Assembly (NCBI RefSeq): GCF_014109725.1 | Contig: NZ_CP058554.1 | Span: forward strand, 4,464,001-4,528,000 | Direction: 5' to 3' | Source: Comamonas piscis | GTDB lineage: Bacteria; Pseudomonadota; Gammaproteobacteria; Burkholderiales; Burkholderiaceae_C | DNA: 64,000 bases | Shown here: piece by piece, positions 63,252 through 64,000 of the stretch | Layout: every line of letters starts with the position of its first letter | Position numbering within the stretch: the first letter of the stretch is position 1 | Translations under genes and position numbers: made by a program | Notes under the pieces: model-generated | What the model was told of the DNA's origin: nothing | Seen by the model: only the letters and a program-made list of their open reading frames with translations | Database searches by the model: none

Positions 63252-64000
63252 TTACAGAATCACGGCGCGCAGGTTGCGCACCTTGGGTCGTGCGTTGGTG
63301 TTCCCCAACAGCCGCAGCCGCAAGCGCAGCGCCGCACCGGCCAGCCCCGCCCGCTTGTGGGTCAGCTCCACATCGCCAGCCGTCTGCGCGCTGCTGCTGT
63401 CAAAGGGCACATCAAGCCAGGTAGCGCCGTCGTCAGTGCTGCAGGAAACCTGCACAGAGGAACCGGCTGGCAAGCTGGCCTCGAAGATCACCGTGATGGC
63501 ATTCCCACCGGCCAGCTGAACAGCCGGCGTGATGTAACTGCCATCAGCCAGCAAGCTGCCCACCACCAGCACAGTGCCCTGCTCAAGCACGGGAGCCAGG
63601 CCGTTGGCTGCACGCCGCAAGGTGGCTTCCACTTGCACGCCACCAGTGTGGGGCGCCGCCAGCTGAATGGGCTGCGCCACATCCACATCGTGGGTGGCCT
63701 TGAGCGCGCCCTGATCGTCCAGCAGCTTGAGCTGGTAAGTCACCCGGGCATCTGGAGCGGGTTGGATGGCGCCGGCATTCACCGTCAGGTTTGTGGCGTT
63801 GACCACCGCCTGCTGGCCCACCACAAAGGTCTGCGCTGTCTGCTGGTACTGCACGGCCAGCAGCTCAAAGCGCAAGAAGCGGTTGAGATACTTGGTCACC
63901 ACCCCCGATTCGTTGGTGTGACTGAGCGCGCCAATTTCTGCCGGTGGCTGCGTGACATAGCCGCCCGCCTGGTTGACTTCGCCCACCTGCGCCACATAGG
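63252..64000 (-). CDS. Phage tail fibre-region protein, C-terminal part (5' end off window)
   Basis: About 249 codons, open to the window edge; GTG at 63995 is not a convincing start because the frame continues upstream (YVAQVGEVNQAGGYV). Beta-rich with FIFEASLPAGSSVQV-like strands (ITVIFEASLPAGSSVQVSCS) and end RLRLLGNTNARPKVRNLRAV. Probably a fibre/baseplate protein in the gpH position. No further motif. Confidence 0.6.
   Translation of the reverse strand, partial: YVAQVGEVNQAGGYVTQPPAEIGALSHTNESGVVTKYLNRFLRFELLAVQYQQTAQTFVVGQQAVVNATNLTVNAGAIQPAPDARVTYQLKLLDDQGALKATHDVDVAQPIQLAAPHTGGVQVEATLRRAANGLAPVLEQGTVLVVGSLLADGSYITPAVQLAGGNAITVIFEASLPAGSSVQVSCSTDDGATWLDVPFDSSSAQTAGDVELTHKRAGLAGAALRLRLRLLGNTNARPKVRNLRAVIL

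Larger units (their letters stand above)
43380..64000. mobile_element. P2-like prophage (left part; right end outside window)
   Basis: From tRNA-Ser to the window edge: integrase, AlpA-like excisionase, gpA-type replication endonuclease, Ogr-type activator, S24 repressor, then tail genes D, U, T, E/E', FII, FI in the P2 order. Host-like genes stop at tRNA-Ser. Head, portal, lysis and baseplate genes are not seen and should follow rightward. All tail genes present look intact, so the prophage may be functional. Confidence 0.93.

Overview
The window looks like chromosome from a GC-rich betaproteobacterium of the Comamonadaceae (Comamonas/Delftia/Acidovorax type). I base this on the neighbourhood ftsK-lolA-rarA beside trxB, rpmB-rpmG, ribF-ileS-lspA, several acyl-CoA catabolic genes, and a Tct-type tripartite tricarboxylate transporter. 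No tools were run; all family names come from reading motifs and from memory.

Bases 1-17500 are accessory metabolism. A leftward six-gene operon (bifunctional enoyl-CoA hydratase/3-hydroxyacyl-CoA dehydrogenase, thiolase, two acyl-CoA dehydrogenases, PaaG-like isomerase/hydratase, CaiB/BaiF CoA-transferase) resembles a pimeloyl-CoA (dicarboxylate) beta-oxidation cluster. A divergent LysR regulator sits beside it, with a perfect TTGACAG-a-CTGTCAA palindrome between them. Next come tctB-tctA without a tctC, then a TctD/TctE-like two-component pair, a bestrophin-like channel, and a three-subunit periplasmic GMC dehydrogenase (cytochrome c, small Tat subunit, FAD subunit).

Bases 17500-43225 are mostly core genes: rarA, brnQ, mqo (with an unexpected Tat-like N-terminus), lolA, ftsK, trxB, rpmB, rpmG, a MocR regulator with a cluster of CAGAACAG boxes, an RsmB-like methyltransferase, a degenerate M48 peptidase-like membrane protein, purN, a TPR-methyltransferase, an HNH nuclease, ribF, ileS, lspA and a Na/Pi cotransporter.

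From tRNA-Ser(UGA) at 43292-43379 to the right edge lies the left part of a P2-like prophage. The integrase abuts the tRNA. A leftward early operon runs from an operator/promoter near 53300 (RHH protein, Ogr activator, gpA-type HUH replication endonuclease, Dcm methyltransferase, many small ORFs, AlpA-like excisionase). A rightward S24 repressor and a zinc-ribbon membrane protein (probable moron) come next. Tail genes then follow in P2 order read leftward: fibre region, FI, FII, E/E' with a T_TTT_TTA frameshift site, T, U, D. Head, lysis and baseplate genes and attR must lie beyond 64000.

The most interesting signal is a 308-342 codon open frame nested out of frame, on the same strand, inside the dcm gene. 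Both frames carry what look like conserved motifs, including four in-phase repeats that read as GLAD-like in one frame and LAGWPTP-like in the other.
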